A stretch of 64,000 nt of DNA, from positions 124,001-188,000 of the forward strand of contig NZ_JAHUWJ010000014.1 in NCBI RefSeq assembly GCF_019219075.1. Direction: 5' to 3'. Both the position numbers and the translations under genes were made by a program. A model generated the notes under the pieces. That model was not told the DNA's origin. It searched no databases and worked only from the letters and a program-made list of their open reading frames with translations. Positions 7,897 through 15,220 of the stretch are shown in pieces. Source of the stretch: Chitinophaga sp. sic0106 (lineage in GTDB: Bacteria > Bacteroidota > Bacteroidia > Chitinophagales > Chitinophagaceae). Numbering within the stretch: position 1 is the first letter of the stretch; each line of letters begins with the position of its first letter.

Positions 7897-10530
7897 CTAA
7901 AATTTTACTGAATAGGTTACACTAGGTAAAATAGGCAGTATGACCACTTTGGAGAGATAACGCTGTTTCGCCTCATCATCTCTTTTTACATAGTAATAAA
8001 AAGGATTTTTATGATTGTAGACGTTAATCACGCTGAAATTCCAGGTGCGGCTCCATTTAGCGCGCTGCTTCGTCCAGTTAATCCCGATATCCAGCCGGTG
8101 GGAGTTTTCGGTCCGATAGTTATACCGGTTGCCGTACCTGTCAATTGAATTTCCCGGGCCGGTTACAGGGTCCCAGGGTGAGCCGGTTTCAATCCCTTCA
8201 TAACTGGCCACTGGCAAGGTAAGCGGAGAGCCGGTAGAAAAACGCCAGGAGGCAGAAAAATCCCAGTTTTTAGCCAGCACCTGGTTGAACACCACTTCAA
8301 CATCATGGCGATGATCATATTTGTACGGGAAGATTTTACCATTATTAATATCTGCAAACTTCCTGGTACTCCACGATAACGTATAACCAATCCAACCGGT
8401 GGTAGTCCCTTTTTTCTTTGCTATCATCACTTCCCCTCCATAGCTCCAGCCACGCCCTACGCTCACCTGGTCTTCCCAGCGCAGCAGATCCGGGGTAATG
8501 AAGCCCATCGGATCACGTAACTCAATCATATTATGCATGTTTTTATAATAGCCTTCCACCGTGAACTCATACACCTGCCGGTTACTGGTTTTGGCAATGC
8601 CCAGTGCCATTTGGCGGGACGACATCGGCGCTACCCGGTCGGTAGCCGGCACCCAGATATCAGTCGGTAGTGAAGTCCCATAGTTGGATAGCAGGTGGAT
8701 ATACTGATTCATCTGCGTATAGGCTGCCTTCAGTGCCCAATTTTTCGGAAGCATGTAACGTAGTCCCAGCCTGGGCTGCAGGCTATGGTACAATTTCCCC
8801 GACACCAGGAATCCGGATGCATGCAGGCCGGCGTTTACAAAAAAAACGGGACTCAGCTGCCAGTCATCCTCGATGTAAAGCAGCATTTCTGCAGCGGTAT
8901 TCTGCGGGCCATTGGCAACAGTATCCAGCGGTGTTACCGAGCCACTTTTATCTGCAAAGGTGGACATGGAGGGTTTAAAATCATGGATGTTCACAGCGGT
9001 CCCGAACCGGAGCCCATGACTCGGCGCAGGGCGATAGTCAAAGTCGGCACGTACCCCTGCAATCTCCATCCGGGAGCGGTAAGAGCCTACCTGGTCAATA
9101 AGCTCATTGGCCGCAGGCAATGTATACTTATACCCGATTTGCGTGCTAAAAGCGTAGGTAGAATAATTGAGGCTGATATTTGAAAACAACTTCGGACCAT
9201 AGATATGATTCCAGCGCAACGCCCCGATGGTATTGCCCCAGCTAACATCAAAACCACTACTGAGCATGTTGATCTTTGCCGTATCGGGGATACTGGTAGA
9301 ATCGAGGTGCAGGCTCATTTTATCTTCCCCGGTATAAAAGCTGAGATATAGCCTGTCTTTAGGAGAGAAGATATGATTCAGTTTAGCATTGATATCGTAG
9401 AAATAAGCAGATAAGTCGGCTTCATTTTTTTCATCATCTTCCAGGCGTATCAGGGAATTGTAAACCAGGTCAGGGTAGGATCTCCGGGCAGAAACGATAA
9501 AGGAGGTTTTATCCTTAACAATAGGCCCTTCCAGGTCGAATTTGGTGGAGATGAGGCCTATGGCTGCATCCCCGTGAAAGCTGTTCATATCCCCGTCTTT
9601 AAGGGTGATATCCACCACGGAGGAGAGCCGCCCGCCGAAACGGGCCGGGAATGCGCCTTTATAGAGGTCCGTTGATTTTACCACATCCGGATTGATAAGA
9701 GAAAATATGCCGAAAAAATGTGAAAAGTTGAATATTGGAGAGCCATCGAGCAGGATGAGGTTTTGATCCGGGCTGCCGCCACGTACGTGCAGACCAGAAA
9801 CGCCATCCATACCGCCGCTTACACCGGGTATGGCCTGCAGGGTGCGTATCAGGTCAGCGTCGCCAAGGAGTCGCGGTGTTTTATTCACCGCCGCGGAGGA
9901 GATATTGACTTTACTCATCTGCGTTTGGTTTTGCAGGTTATTACCTTCTCCTCCGTTCACCACTACTTCCTTGAGGAGAGTGGTTGACTCCAGTGAAATT
10001 TCGATGGTGCGGTCGTTTTTGGGAAATTGTCGCCACTGCGGCTGGTATCCTATAAACGACACGACTACACTGCTGGTATCTTTGGTGGTGGTGAAGCTAA
10101 AGAAGCCGTATTGATTGGTAACCGTGCCTTGCTGCAAGGTGGGCGACCAGATGGTGGCGCCGGGGAGTCGCTCGCCGGTGGCGGCATCTTTCACATATCC
10201 GTTGATGGTGCGGGTGGTTTTGTTATTGGGTAGCAGCACGAGGAGATCCCCTACGCGGGTAAACTTGATATCATCGGGTGCGAAGAGGTCTTCCAGCACC
10301 GTTTTCAGGCGTTGGTTATGGACAGTTACTGTTACTTTCCTGGATAAATTGACAAGGTCGCGGCTATAGGAAAAATGGATGTTATAATTTTTCTCCAGCA
10401 GCTCGCATACGGTTTGCAAAGATTGGTGCTGCACTACTACCGTCACCTTCGTTTGCCAATCCCATCCCAGAACCTGTAGCGGCAAGCTCAAAAAAAAGAG
10501 CACCGTCAACAGTTTTCCGGTCAACGACAT
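7897..10530 (-). CDS. TonB-dependent receptor with STN signalling domain
   Basis: An 877-aa outer-membrane receptor. In order: signal peptide (about 1-22), an STN secretin/TonB short N-terminal domain (about 30-100) that contacts a FecR-type anti-sigma in the periplasm, a CarboxypepD_reg-like domain (about 107-185, TINGYVKDAATGERLPGATI), a plug (about 205-320, VSGLHVRGGSPDQNLILLDG) and a beta-barrel ending in the terminal aromatic F (SVTYSVKF). The STN domain and the FecR and ECF sigma genes directly upstream indicate a transducer that both imports a ligand and induces its own synthesis. The substrate cannot be told from sequence. Confidence 0.9.
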   Translation of the reverse strand: MSLTGKLLTVLFFLSLPLQVLGWDWQTKVTVVVQHQSLQTVCELLEKNYNIHFSYSRDLVNLSRKVTVTVHNQRLKTVLEDLFAPDDIKFTRVGDLLVLLPNNKTTRTINGYVKDAATGERLPGATIWSPTLQQGTVTNQYGFFSFTTTKDTSSVVVSFIGYQPQWRQFPKNDRTIEISLESTTLLKEVVVNGGEGNNLQNQTQMSKVNISSAAVNKTPRLLGDADLIRTLQAIPGVSGGMDGVSGLHVRGGSPDQNLILLDGSPIFNFSHFFGIFSLINPDVVKSTDLYKGAFPARFGGRLSSVVDITLKDGDMNSFHGDAAIGLISTKFDLEGPIVKDKTSFIVSARRSYPDLVYNSLIRLEDDEKNEADLSAYFYDINAKLNHIFSPKDRLYLSFYTGEDKMSLHLDSTSIPDTAKINMLSSGFDVSWGNTIGALRWNHIYGPKLFSNISLNYSTYAFSTQIGYKYTLPAANELIDQVGSYRSRMEIAGVRADFDYRPAPSHGLRFGTAVNIHDFKPSMSTFADKSGSVTPLDTVANGPQNTAAEMLLYIEDDWQLSPVFFVNAGLHASGFLVSGKLYHSLQPRLGLRYMLPKNWALKAAYTQMNQYIHLLSNYGTSLPTDIWVPATDRVAPMSSRQMALGIAKTSNRQVYEFTVEGYYKNMHNMIELRDPMGFITPDLLRWEDQVSVGRGWSYGGEVMIAKKKGTTTGWIGYTLSWSTRKFADINNGKIFPYKYDHRHDVEVVFNQVLAKNWDFSASWRFSTGSPLTLPVASYEGIETGSPWDPVTGPGNSIDRYGNRYNYRTENSHRLDIGINWTKQRAKWSRTWNFSVINVYNHKNPFYYYVKRDDEAKQRYLSKVVILPILPSVTYSVKF

Positions 10531-10582
10531 AGTAATATTAAATTAAAAGTATGTTTAACAGATTATAGTGATAACAGTGCCT

Positions 10583-11554
10583 TTATTTAAGGCGGTATTG
10601 ACGGGGGCCGGTTTGTTCCCACTGAGCGCCTACGCTGAGTGCCAGGGACTTCATCACATCTTCGATGCTGGCTCCGTTAAGGTTTGTTTTCACCGTTAGT
10701 TTCAGCATGGCGGTATCTTCCACGATGATTCTTACATCATAGAGTACGGTGACGGTTTGTAACACTTCTTCAAGCGGTACGTTTTGGAAATCCAGGGATT
10801 TCTGTACCGGATCGATTACGTGGGTGGCTACACGGAAATCCTGGCGGGCGGCGTCCTGTTGGAGGAGCATACCTTCTGAAAGGACTACGCTATCTGCCCG
10901 GGCGTGATCGATGACCATTACTTTACCGCTGCTGACGTGTACTTCGAGGATGGCGCTTTCCGGCTGATAGTTGACCGTAAACCGGGTTCCCAGCACTTTC
11001 ACTTCTGTGCGTCCGAGGGACACGATGAAGGGTTGGCTGGGGTTTGCGGCCACATCAAAAGCGGCACTACCTTTCAGTGTTACCTTTCGGTTTTTATCGT
11101 TGAAGCCTTTGGCCACATTGAGGGTGGAGGCTTTTCCTTTCAGTTCTATTTTACTGCCATCCAGCAGGGTTGCCTGCAGGGGGCCTGCATATTTTTCGGC
11201 CGGGCGGGTAAGGAGGTACCAGGTACCGGCACAGCATATTAGCAGTAGTACTGCTGCGGCTCTCCAAAGATTTTTCCAGGAGAAGTTTCGGACGGGTTGC
11301 AGTTGGGCAGGTGTTTCCGGCACGTCCATTTGCTGGTATAGGCGTTGCCAGGAGGAGCTGGTATCTGCCTGGATGCTGTATTGCTTTGCGGCGGCGGTGT
11401 CCAGCACTTTTCGCAGGGCATCCAGCAGTTGCTGGTTGTCCGCATGCGCTGTAAGCCAGTTATCTACCCAGGCACGTTCTTCCCCGTCCGCTTCATCGAG
11501 CAGATATTTGCAGAGCAGGGTGTAGAGTGCTTCGTCAGAGAACGATGGTATCAT
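10583..11554 (-). CDS. FecR-family anti-sigma factor
   Basis: A 323-aa inner-membrane protein. It has a cytoplasmic N-terminal region (about 1-90, with the YLLDEADGEERAWVDNWL sigma-binding type helix), one membrane segment (about 95-112, LWRAAAVLLLICCAGTWYLL), a periplasmic FecR domain (about 120-215) and a C-terminal DUF4974 domain (about 240-320, LDFQNVPLEEVLQTVTVLYD) that should meet the receptor STN domain. It holds the ECF sigma factor until the receptor binds ligand. It sits between the sigma gene (72 bp upstream) and the receptor gene (52 bp downstream), the usual order. Confidence 0.9.
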   Translation of the reverse strand: MIPSFSDEALYTLLCKYLLDEADGEERAWVDNWLTAHADNQQLLDALRKVLDTAAAKQYSIQADTSSSWQRLYQQMDVPETPAQLQPVRNFSWKNLWRAAAVLLLICCAGTWYLLTRPAEKYAGPLQATLLDGSKIELKGKASTLNVAKGFNDKNRKVTLKGSAAFDVAANPSQPFIVSLGRTEVKVLGTRFTVNYQPESAILEVHVSSGKVMVIDHARADSVVLSEGMLLQQDAARQDFRVATHVIDPVQKSLDFQNVPLEEVLQTVTVLYDVRIIVEDTAMLKLTVKTNLNGASIEDVMKSLALSVGAQWEQTGPRQYRLK

Positions 11555-11626
11555 TATACAGTGTATGCGTTGTTTACATATGACGCACCTGAAAAGGGTT
11601 GTCCCCTATCCGGGCCGGATATTTTT

Positions 11627-12154
11627 TTAGAAAAGGAATCCTGTCAATAGCGGCAGGTATTCTTTAAGTTCCTGGTGGAGGATTTTCAGTGCTTTCCCCA
11701 TCTGGTTTTCTACGGTTTTCACCGAGATGTTCATGGTTTCGGCGATTTCAGCGTATTTGAGCTGTTGGTGGCGACTGAGGACGAAGACTTCGCGGCATCT
11801 TTCCGGGAGTCGTTCCAGGGCCTGGTGGTAGAGTTGTTCCAGTTCACGCACTTCGGCGGCCTGGGTAGCGGCGTCGCGATGCTGGCTGTAGGCGGTTTCT
11901 TTTTCGCTTCTAACGGTAGCTTTGCGCCACTGGCTGATGGCGGCATTTCTGATAGCAGAAAACAGGTATGACTTTACGGGCCCGGTAATAACAATCGTAT
12001 CCCTTTTTTCCCATAGCTTCAGGAACACTTGCTGAACTATTTCCTCGGCCTCGTGCATATCGCCCGTGTAATGGGTCGCGAAGGCGAGGCAGTGCGCATG
12101 ATTTTCCCTGAACAAATCCTCAAATGATTGGAGCGCCAACATGATGAGGTGCAA
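11627..12154 (-). CDS. ECF RNA polymerase sigma-70 factor (FecI-like, Bacteroidota family)
   Basis: A 175-aa sigma factor with region 2 (about 8-75, HYTGDMHEAEEIVQQVFLKLWEKRD) and region 4 (about 115-165, ERLPERCREVFVLSRHQQLKYAEIAETM, a helix-turn-helix for -35 recognition). Regions 1 and 3 are missing, as in all ECF sigmas. A start at the internal Met (MLALQSF, 12142) is as likely as 12154. It is divergent from pyrD across 59 bp. It should direct transcription of the TonB receptor and DUF4249 genes when released by the downstream FecR protein. Confidence 0.9.
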   Translation of the reverse strand: MHLIMLALQSFEDLFRENHAHCLAFATHYTGDMHEAEEIVQQVFLKLWEKRDTIVITGPVKSYLFSAIRNAAISQWRKATVRSEKETAYSQHRDAATQAAEVRELEQLYHQALERLPERCREVFVLSRHQQLKYAEIAETMNISVKTVENQMGKALKILHQELKEYLPLLTGFLF

Positions 12155-12213
12155 ATATAGGTGATCTCCAGTAACATCAATGGATAGAAAAAATTTCTAC
12201 CTTTGCCCCCGAC

Positions 12214-13239
12214 ATGTACAATCTGATCAAAAATATCCTGTTCCGCTATCCGCCGGAAAACATTCACCACAGCGTTATGCGTGGCATGAAAACGATTTAT
12301 TCCCTGCCGCTTGGCAAGCAAATCCTGGAATCATTTTGCGGAGTAAAAGAGAAAGGGCTTGAAAGAGAAGTTTTCGGGCTCAAATTTTCTAATCCAGTAG
12401 GACTGGCAGCCGGTTTCGACAAGGATGCCAAATACATTGATGAGCTGGCGAGTCTGGGTTTTGGATTTGTGGAGATAGGTACTGTTACGCCGGTAGCACA
12501 GCCGGGAAATGATTTACCGAGGCTGTTCCGCCTGCCGGCAGATAAGGCGCTGATCAACAGGATGGGCTTTAATAACGAGGGTGCAGTGGCAGCTGCCAGG
12601 CGCCTGCAACATAAAAAGTCCAATATCATTGTAGGTGGTAACATTGGAAAAAACAAGGTTACCCCTAACGAAGAAGCGGTAAGTGACTATGAAAAGTGCT
12701 TCCATGCGCTGTTTGATGTGGTGGATTACTTTGTGGTAAATGTAAGCTCTCCAAATACGCCTAACCTGCGTGCCTTGCAGGAAAAGGAACCACTGAAGCA
12801 ATTGCTGCATCACCTGCAGTTTCTTAATAGTCAGAAGAAAGTACAGAAGCCTATATTATTGAAGATTGCACCGGATTTAACCACTGAGCAATTGGATGAT
12901 ATTGTGGAGATAGTACAGGAGACTAAACTGGCGGGTATCGTAGCTACCAATACTACCATTAGCCGGGAGGGCCTGGAAACGCCTGCCACTGAAGTAACGG
13001 AAATTGGTGCTGGTGGCCTGAGCGGATTGCCGGTGAAAGATAAATCCACGGAGGTGATCCGTTATATCCACAAAAAAAGTAATGGGGCTTTTCCGATTAT
13101 TGCAGTGGGGGGTATTTTTACAGCTGCGGATGCGCAGGAGAAGTTGGACGCGGGTGCTGCGCTGGTACAGGTGTACACCGGGTTTATTTATGAGGGTCCA
13201 ACGATTGTGAAAAAGATTTGTGCGGGGCTGCGGAGGTAA
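12214..13239 (+). CDS. pyrD: Dihydroorotate dehydrogenase, quinone-type (class 2)
   Basis: A 341-aa membrane-associated FMN enzyme oxidising dihydroorotate to orotate in pyrimidine synthesis, with electrons passed to menaquinone. The N-terminal amphipathic helical region (MYNLIKNILFRYPPENIHH) is the class 2 membrane/quinone-binding extension. Conserved parts are PVGLAAGFDKDA, NRMGFNNEG, VNVSSPNTPNLRALQ (catalytic Ser of class 2) and the FMN phosphate loops GGLSGLPVKDKS and IIAVGGIFTAADA. The gene stands alone, divergent from the ECF sigma gene. A terminator lies about 195 bp past its stop. Confidence 0.96.
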   Translation: MYNLIKNILFRYPPENIHHSVMRGMKTIYSLPLGKQILESFCGVKEKGLEREVFGLKFSNPVGLAAGFDKDAKYIDELASLGFGFVEIGTVTPVAQPGNDLPRLFRLPADKALINRMGFNNEGAVAAARRLQHKKSNIIVGGNIGKNKVTPNEEAVSDYEKCFHALFDVVDYFVVNVSSPNTPNLRALQEKEPLKQLLHHLQFLNSQKKVQKPILLKIAPDLTTEQLDDIVEIVQETKLAGIVATNTTISREGLETPATEVTEIGAGGLSGLPVKDKSTEVIRYIHKKSNGAFPIIAVGGIFTAADAQEKLDAGAALVQVYTGFIYEGPTIVKKICAGLRR

Positions 13240-13433
13240 CACCGCTACCTGGGCCGAACAGGTTTTAAGAGAAAGCATTCGCGTTCCTTGCTACTACGGA
13301 GCATCAGTTTGCCGGGCAGGTTTGAGGGCAGCATTTACTTTGATCGCATGTACAGAGCAGCAACCCATAGTAGCAATTCATTACCTGTACGGGAATAATG
13401 GAACAAACTAATCAGCATTTGTTGATATAACAG

Positions 13434-13463
13434 GGCTGGCCGTAGAAACGGCCAGCCTTTTTT
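13434..13463 (+). terminator. Rho-independent terminator downstream of pyrD
   Basis: A 10-bp GC-rich stem (GGCTGGCCGT with ACGGCCAGCC) with a 4-nt loop is followed by six T. It is the first terminator after pyrD. The 195 bp between the pyrD stop and this hairpin hold no ORF I can support. Confidence 0.85.
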
Positions 13464-13509
13464 GATAAGGAATGTAACAGTACTATGCGAGCGATTGTGC
13501 CAAAAATTT

Positions 13510-13556
13510 GGTTAACAAACAAATGAGGTTAACAAACAATGGGGGTTAACAAACAA
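13510..13556. repeat. Three 17-bp iterons with core GGTTAACAAACAA
   Basis: The 13-bp core GGTTAACAAACAA starts at 13510, 13527 and 13544, an exact 17-bp period, with four variable bases after each core. The core contains the palindrome GTTAAC. A partial copy (GGTTAAC) sits at 13804-13810, just past the end of the ADP-ribosyltransferase gene. The array lies at the left edge of the AT-rich accessory island, in a 355-bp stretch without genes. It may be a protein-binding site or a replication/slippage remnant. Confidence 0.8.
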
Positions 13557-13600
13557 CACCTCTATCATCTAATTACAAAAATGAAATGATTATTATGATT

Positions 13601-13680
13601 CAAAATTATTCAAATGGAGAAGGCAAAAACCGCGTTTTCGGGCACGGAAGTCCCCGAATGAGAATGAACACGATCAAGAT
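13601..13680. repeat. Left copy of a diverged direct repeat flanking the ADP-ribosyltransferase island
   Basis: Aligned without gaps to 15009-15068, this copy shares CAAA at the start, CAAAAACCGC 23 bp on, and TCCCCGAATGA a further 27 bp on, with identical spacing in both copies. Past that point, small gaps still align ATGAACA and GATCAAG. The copies are about 1.4 kb apart and bracket the whole ADP-ribosyltransferase module. They may be att-like ends, recombination scars, or two members of a dispersed intergenic repeat. Confidence 0.6.
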
Positions 13681-13818
13681 AAGTTGAACAAAATGAACAG
13701 AAACATCCAACACTATAGGAACTGCTACCACACAGGGTTCACAGCAATTTTAGGGTGGTACGGAATTGATACGAAAAGAAGGAAAAGGGTAACAAAAAAA
13801 ACCGGTTAACTAAAAAAA

Positions 13819-14481
13819 TCAGCTGGCTATAGCGGGAGCTGCTACTGTTTGGTGGAAAACATCACCGTTCCATGGCTGCATTACCCGGGGCATAAACAAA
13901 CCTTTGATGCAATTTGGATTGCGGACGCAGATCTGGATGTGACTTTTGTCCATAAAGGAGGCACCGGGGTAAATGGGTTGACCTTCGATGAAAGCGCAGC
14001 GGACGGTATCGTAGGGCTGTTTCTTAGTTTCAACCATTCTCGAATGAACCGATTCCAGAACTACGCTATCCAGGAATCTTAATACTTTGTCTTCACTTTG
14101 AGGATCACTTACCGGATTAATATTTCCTGGCAATGATTGGTGACCTAGGGTAGCAATAGTACTTTGCCAAGCCGATCTCAGCACATCAATACTACTCTTA
14201 TCAATTAAATCCAGGCATCTTTCTAAATTAATCACCGCCCCAATAACTGCCGGTTCTTTTACTTTTCCCATCCTGGCCTGTTGACAAGCAAAATCATATG
14301 CTCGCTCATAATTATTCTGCCAGAAATAAATTCCAGCACCTAGCCAATCATATCTATTTGTGCTTGGCCGCAAAAATTCAGAACCGGTAATAACTTTTTC
14401 CGCTACACTTTTATCACAACCATGGAAACAAAGCAGCAATCCTTCATTTGCTGAATAAATAAAAGATGATTTCTCCATCAT
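13819..14481 (-). CDS. PARP-like ADP-ribosyltransferase-fold protein, putative toxin
   Basis: A 220-aa soluble protein with no signal peptide. LLLCFHGCD (His20) resembles the first strand of PARP-type ADP-ribosyltransferases (LLWHGSR), and DWLGAGIYFWQNNYERAYDFA (Tyr52) resembles the PARP FGKGIYFADMVSKSA segment. Near the C-terminus SHIQICVRNPNCIKG (Gln183) sits where the third active-site residue would be expected, giving a possible H-Y-Q triad. I know related bacterial proteins only as uncharacterised. It lies 27 bp downstream of a 65-aa gene on the same strand, in an AT-rich island; this is the layout of a toxin-antitoxin or defence pair. The fold call is inferred from motif reading. A second ATG directly follows the first. 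Confidence 0.6.
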   Translation of the reverse strand: MMEKSSFIYSANEGLLLCFHGCDKSVAEKVITGSEFLRPSTNRYDWLGAGIYFWQNNYERAYDFACQQARMGKVKEPAVIGAVINLERCLDLIDKSSIDVLRSAWQSTIATLGHQSLPGNINPVSDPQSEDKVLRFLDSVVLESVHSRMVETKKQPYDTVRCAFIEGQPIYPGASFMDKSHIQICVRNPNCIKGLFMPRVMQPWNGDVFHQTVAAPAIAS

Positions 14482-14508
14482 ATTATAATATTTATTTGAT
14501 AATTAAAC

Positions 14509-14706
14509 TTATAAACTTTCAATTTGAGGCTTACTCCCCTTGACCTTAAAAAAATAAGCATTCGTTATCATATACTCTTTTGCTTCTTCACAAACATTTA
14601 AGGAGTTAATACTACTCTCCCAGTTTTCCATTGATGATCTGGCCCTTTCCCAAAATTCTTTTATATCGTTTTTTAACTCTTCATAATATTCAGGTGTCTG
14701 TTGCAT
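14509..14706 (-). CDS. Small charged helical protein, putative antitoxin/partner of the ADP-ribosyltransferase
   Basis: A 65-aa protein, MQQTPEYYEELKNDIKEF at the start, rich in Glu, Lys and aromatic residues, with no known motif. It is AT-rich relative to neighbours. It starts 2 bp after the frame end of a clear paralogue upstream (14709-14969) and ends 27 bp before the ADP-ribosyltransferase gene, so the three look co-transcribed. Size, charge and position fit an antitoxin or immunity protein; that function is a guess from context only. Confidence 0.6.
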   Translation of the reverse strand: MQQTPEYYEELKNDIKEFWERARSSMENWESSINSLNVCEEAKEYMITNAYFFKVKGSKPQIESL

Positions 14707-14708
14707 GA

Positions 14709-14969
14709 TTATGTATTTATTGGTGAATAATTAATTGTGGAAACCAGCAATTGGAAATTATGCTTTCTTCGATGGGGCCAGTCAATATTAGGCCCTCTCC
14801 TACCAATTTTAAATAAATGAGAGTGCTCTATATACCGTTCTTTCATTTCCTCCGTGATATTCATTGACCTAATTGCCTTCTCCCAATTTTCCTGCTAGGT
14901 GGTTGCCTCATCTAACCATTCTTTCAATCCATTTTCTACTTTTTCATAAAATTCAAGTGATCTTTGCAT
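14709..14969 (-). pseudogene. Paralogue of the 65-aa gene, broken by one in-frame TAG
   Basis: From ATG 14969 the frame reads MQRSLEFYEKVENGLKEW, then LDEATT, then TAG (codon 25, bases 14897-14895), then continues QENWEKAIRSMNITEEMK and on to a TAA at 14711-14709. It aligns along its length with the 65-aa neighbour (QENWEKAIRSMN against MENWESSINSLN; FKIG against FKVK). Apart from the TAG the frame is open for 86 codons and ends 2 bp before the next ATG. It is either a recently broken duplicate, or the stop is read through, or the base is a sequence error. Confidence 0.7.
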
Positions 14970-14972
14970 ATG

Positions 14973-15059
14973 CTATTTTTTTAAGTCATTAACAATAAAT
15001 TCATACTCCAAAGTTAATTCTAAAAAACATTCAAAAACCGCTTCTACAAAGGATTTCAT
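14973..15059 (-). CDS. Possible 28-residue leader/mini-protein
   Basis: An ATG at 15059 opens a 28-codon frame, MKSFVEAVFECFLELTLEYE then FIVNDLKK, ending in TAG 3 bp before the ATG of the broken paralogue. The composition (acidic, amphipathic, Lys-Lys end) looks protein-like, and the spacing continues the tight packing of the two following genes. It begins right after two 20-bp tandem repeats. It is short and could be a chance frame, since part of it overlaps the right copy of the flanking direct repeat. Confidence 0.35.
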   Translation of the reverse strand: MKSFVEAVFECFLELTLEYEFIVNDLKK

Positions 15060-15090
15060 CCCCGAATGAATGAACAGATCAAGTTGATAA
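15009..15090. repeat. Right copy of the diverged direct repeat flanking the island
   Basis: This is the partner of 13601-13680, with the shared blocks CAAAAACCGC (15032) and TCCCCGAATGA (15059) at the same relative spacing. It overlaps the 5' half of the possible 28-codon ORF. Read in the same strand and frame, the left copy meets a stop after about 13 codons, so the conservation is not simply coding. Confidence 0.6.
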
Positions 15091-15110
15091 TGAACAGATC
15101 AAATTGCACA
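15071..15110. repeat. Two 20-bp tandem repeats upstream of the island's first ORF
   Basis: TGAACAGATCAA occurs at 15071 and again at 15091, each followed by a similar 8-bp tail (AGTTGATAA-like and ATTGCACA). Two sites exactly 20 bp apart (about two helical turns) just upstream of the minus-strand ORFs suit an operator for an autoregulating partner protein. A related TGAACACGATCAAG occurs once at 13665. Confidence 0.5.
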
Positions 15111-15163
15111 TTTTAGTGCAGAAGAACTCCTTCCCTCAAATCAGCTATGCCAGCCTATAGGCA

Positions 15164-15195
15164 TAAAAAAAGCGTGGGATTTTACCCCCACGCTT
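15164..15195 (-). terminator. Rho-independent terminator downstream of rsmE
   Basis: On the minus strand, a 9-bp stem (AAGCGTGGG with CCCACGCTT; bases 15170-15195, 8-nt loop) is followed by seven T. It ends the rsmE transcript 26 bp past its stop. Confidence 0.85.
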
Positions 15196-15220
15196 GTATA
15201 CAGAAAAAATTTTTTATTTT

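Noticed and set aside
13220..13411. 63-codon plus ORF after pyrD
   Set aside because: It begins inside the pyrD 3' end, is Cys-rich with no domain, and looks like chance.
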